Below are positions 5,621-6,909 of a DNA stretch of 6,909 nucleotides, in pieces. Source of the stretch: an uncultured Faecalicoccus sp. Lineage in GTDB: Bacteria > Bacillota_I > Bacilli_A > Erysipelotrichales > Erysipelotrichaceae. Position 1 is the stretch's first letter, and the number at the start of each line of letters is the position of its first letter. The notes under the pieces were generated by a model. It saw only the letters and a list, made by a program, of their open reading frames with translations, ran no database searches and was not told where the DNA came from. Position numbers and translations under genes: made by a program. The stretch is from NCBI GenBank assembly GCA_902497095.1, contig CABVDD010000061.1:1-6909 (forward strand), in the 5' to 3' direction.

Positions 5621-6037
5621 AATTTTTCGTCTTTTTGTAGAAGAAGGAATCATCATAGTTTCACGATATTTTGCAACAGTTCGACGTGAAACGTGGTAAT
5701 CTAAATCAGCCAATTTTTTAGAAATAGTTTCATCACTGAGTGGATGGGATGGATCTTCTTTTTTAATTACAGTTTTGATTGTTTCTAAAATCTCATTAAT
5801 ATTGTCGTTATCCAAACCTTTTTGGAAAAAGTATTTTAATGGAATAATTTGGTTGTTAAAGATCATAGATTTATCTGCTACACAACGACTGACTGTTGAT
5901 TCGTGCACATTGGTTACTAGAGCAATTTGTTTCATCGTACATGGCTTTATACCATTCGAATATAAAAAGTAATCTTTTTGAAAAGAGCAAATAGAAGAAA
6001 CCACACGTAGAAGAGTTTGGTTTCTTTTTTTGCTAAT
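5615..6037 (-). pseudogene. rpoN: RNA polymerase sigma-54 factor, 3' remnant (N-terminal part lost)
   Basis: RpoN (SigL) directs RNA polymerase to -24/-12 promoters and, in Bacillota, often serves PTS operons through LevR-type activators. Only about the last 140 residues are here, against roughly 430-480 in a full protein. Recognisable in order are KKRNQTLLRVVS (from about 6031 down), FQKDYFLYSNGIKPCTMKQI, the HTH motif VHESTVSR, IPLKYFF, and the RpoN box SRRTVAKYRE just before the C-terminus SSTKRRKIR. Family-like sequence extends upstream of the GTG at 6004 that a gene caller would choose as start, to an in-frame TAA (6038-6040). The missing parts are the activator-interacting region I and the core-binding domain. 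The break coincides with the end of an ISL3-type element, so disruption by that insertion is the simplest reading. The remnant cannot act as a normal sigma factor. Confidence 0.85.
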
Positions 6038-6091
6038 TTAACGTAGAGTGTGGTTTTAAAGAATTACGCTTTAACATTTATTGTGGTTTAA
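6037..6091. repeat. Two imperfect direct repeats at the IS end
   Basis: TTTAAC, 6 nt, TGTGGTTTTAA (6037-6059) is repeated as TTTAAC, 6 nt, TGTGGTTTAA (6070-6091), 33 bp further on. The pair sits exactly where rpoN homology stops and before the transposase terminator, so it probably belongs to the terminal region of the insertion sequence, where repeated transposase-binding sites are common. A related 9-bp inverted copy, AAACCACAC (5998-6006) with GTGTGGTTT (6048-6056), extends into rpoN coding sequence and may be chance. Confidence 0.45.
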
Positions 6092-6098
6092 GGTATGA

Positions 6099-6148
6099 AA
6101 AAGATGGTATAAATCACAGGAAATAAACCTGGAAATATACCATCTTTT
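6099..6148 (-). terminator. Inverted repeat, likely terminator of the transposase gene
   Basis: AAAAGATGGTATA (6099-6111) and TATACCATCTTTT (6136-6148) are a perfect 13-bp inverted repeat; the loop holds a further CAGG/CCTG pair (6117-6120 and 6128-6131). Read on the minus strand it lies about 40 nt after the transposase stop and ends in CCATCTTTTT, as expected for an intrinsic terminator. It is A/T-rich and nearly symmetrical, so it could work in both directions and also insulate the IS from outside transcription. Confidence 0.6.
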
Positions 6149-6187
6149 CTTGTGCCAAAAAACATATTTTTATATCTATGTGATTAT

Positions 6188-6909
6188 CTATTTTTTCTTT
6201 CTGTCATACTTGTCCGAAGAAAGAAACCGTGTGATCGAATAGAAGATCCTGTAGTTCAGGCAATAGAGCATTCTCTTTCTAAAGCGTACAAAGTTAACGA
6301 CTCCATTGGATACGGACAGATAAGTTCGTATCTGCCCGTTGATGTTCTCGGTAAAGGCATTGGATTGTTTCCGATTCTCAAAAGGACGGGCAAAGGAATT
6401 CAGGATCTCCTGTTTCCAGTTATACAGAAGAACGGTAAATTCTCTGTATTCGGGTATATCGGCTTCCATAAAAGAGGAATAAACTGTTTCGAACCATTCT
6501 TCACAGTTGGAGCGTGTGGCGTTTTTATTAAAGTCCAGATACATCTCTTTCAACCGGTAGGCAAGAGATAGATTTTCGTTGATATTCAATATCATTTCCA
6601 GAAGATCACGTTTATTCATATAGCGTTGGAAGCGTTTATTGTATACCGGTTTATTATCCAGATTTACCCGTTTTTCGAGAAGATCTTTCCAGGTCTTTAA
6701 CAGGTAGTAGGCATCACTGCCGTATTCCACCTGATTTTGAAGAGTGATGCGTATACGAGATAAACCATTCATCAAATGTGAGATCACATGGAACGGATCG
6801 ACAGCGATCTGAGCATTGACCAGATAACGCTGAACCACCTGCTTATAGGGCAGCCACATATCCATCGTGACATACCGGACCCTGTCCCGTTCTTTTTTGT
6901 CTATTTTTT
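6188..6909 (-). CDS. ISL3-family transposase, partial (N-terminus beyond the window)
   Basis: The last 239 residues of a DDE transposase are present; the frame stays open to the right edge (about 14 codons before the internal ATG at 6865), so the N-terminal zinc-finger/HTH part lies outside. ISL3-type catalytic features are visible: YVTMDMWLPYK with the first catalytic Asp, VDPFHVISHL with the second (the family pattern is D-x-FHV), and FTENINGQIR with the catalytic Glu. The protein ends in the basic stretch YDRKKK at a TAG stop (6188-6190). It moves the IS by cut-and-paste and is unrelated in function to the sugar genes. The visible part has no frameshift or internal stop, so the transposase may be active. 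An ISL3 total length near 400-450 residues would imply about half is missing here. Confidence 0.88.
   Translation of the reverse strand, partial: KIDKKERDRVRYVTMDMWLPYKQVVQRYLVNAQIAVDPFHVISHLMNGLSRIRITLQNQVEYGSDAYYLLKTWKDLLEKRVNLDNKPVYNKRFQRYMNKRDLLEMILNINENLSLAYRLKEMYLDFNKNATRSNCEEWFETVYSSFMEADIPEYREFTVLLYNWKQEILNSFARPFENRKQSNAFTENINGQIRTYLSVSNGVVNFVRFRKRMLYCLNYRIFYSITRFLSSDKYDRKKK

Larger units (their letters stand above)
6038..6909 (-). mobile_element. ISL3-family insertion sequence, incomplete at the right window edge
   Basis: The element carries an ISL3-type transposase on the minus strand plus about 150 bp of non-coding terminal DNA. Its left boundary is placed near 6038 because rpoN homology ends there with an in-frame stop; the true end could lie anywhere between about 6034 and 6098. 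The other end is beyond the window, so neither the terminal inverted repeats nor the target duplication can be checked. The IS coding region is clearly richer in G and C than the sugar operon, which fits recent arrival from another host. Confidence 0.7.

Noticed and set aside
5997..6024. GAAACC/GGTTTC inverted repeat as the IS terminal repeat
   Set aside because: Both arms lie within sequence that still encodes rpoN-like protein, so they are host DNA and probably chance.
6152..6157. TGGCAC on the minus strand as a sigma-54 -24 element
   Set aside because: There is no TTGC -12 element at the right distance, and it lies in the IS end.
6152..6571. Open frame of 139 codons on the plus strand opposite the transposase
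   Set aside because: It is antisense to the ISL3 transposase, whose catalytic motifs show the minus strand is coding; its GTG start falls in the IS non-coding end.
1..6909. CRISPR array, tRNA or rRNA genes
   Set aside because: No regularly spaced long repeats, no cloverleaf-like sequence and no rRNA-like stretches were seen on either strand.

Overview
The window is AT-rich DNA from a low-GC Bacillota (Firmicutes). Strong AGGAGG-type ribosome sites, short gaps between genes, fructose-class PTS genes and a sigma-54 gene remnant all fit; an Erysipelotrichia or Clostridia gut bacterium is my guess, not something the sequence proves.

Positions 58-5582 form a plus-strand carbohydrate gene cluster. 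In order it holds a fructose-class PTS IIB, the matching PTS IIC permease, a cupin D-lyxose/D-mannose-type ketol-isomerase, a TIM-barrel 3-epimerase of the D-psicose/D-tagatose 3-epimerase type, an RpiB/LacAB-type phosphosugar isomerase, a 93-residue small protein resembling excisionase/HTH proteins, and the two subunits DhaK and DhaL of a dihydroxyacetone-type kinase. Catalytic residues are visible in all the enzymes. Two hairpins with T-rich tails (2155-2190 and 3874-3905) and a weaker hairpin at the end of the RpiB gene divide the cluster into segments, so expression is probably graded or comes from more than one transcript. The left edge cuts into an upstream gene, probably more of the same operon; the PTS IIA is not seen.

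Together the genes suggest uptake and phosphorylation of a rare ketose, aldose or related sugar, isomerisation and epimerisation, and feeding of small phosphorylated ketoses into central metabolism. The pairing of a divergent DhaK/DhaL with an RpiB-like isomerase resembles tetrulose (erythrulose) phosphate pathways. No aldolase, dehydrogenase or DhaM is present in the window, so the substrate is undetermined.

On the minus strand, 5615-6037 is the C-terminal part of rpoN (sigma-54) with its HTH and RpoN box intact but its front missing. Homology stops at an in-frame TAA next to the end of an ISL3-family insertion sequence, whose transposase (6188-6909, minus strand) runs off the right edge. 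The IS is visibly richer in GC than the rest. The most interesting points are the unassigned sugar pathway with its divergent DhaK and RpiB motifs, the small DNA-binding-like protein inside the operon, and the apparent loss of sigma-54 next to a PTS operon.
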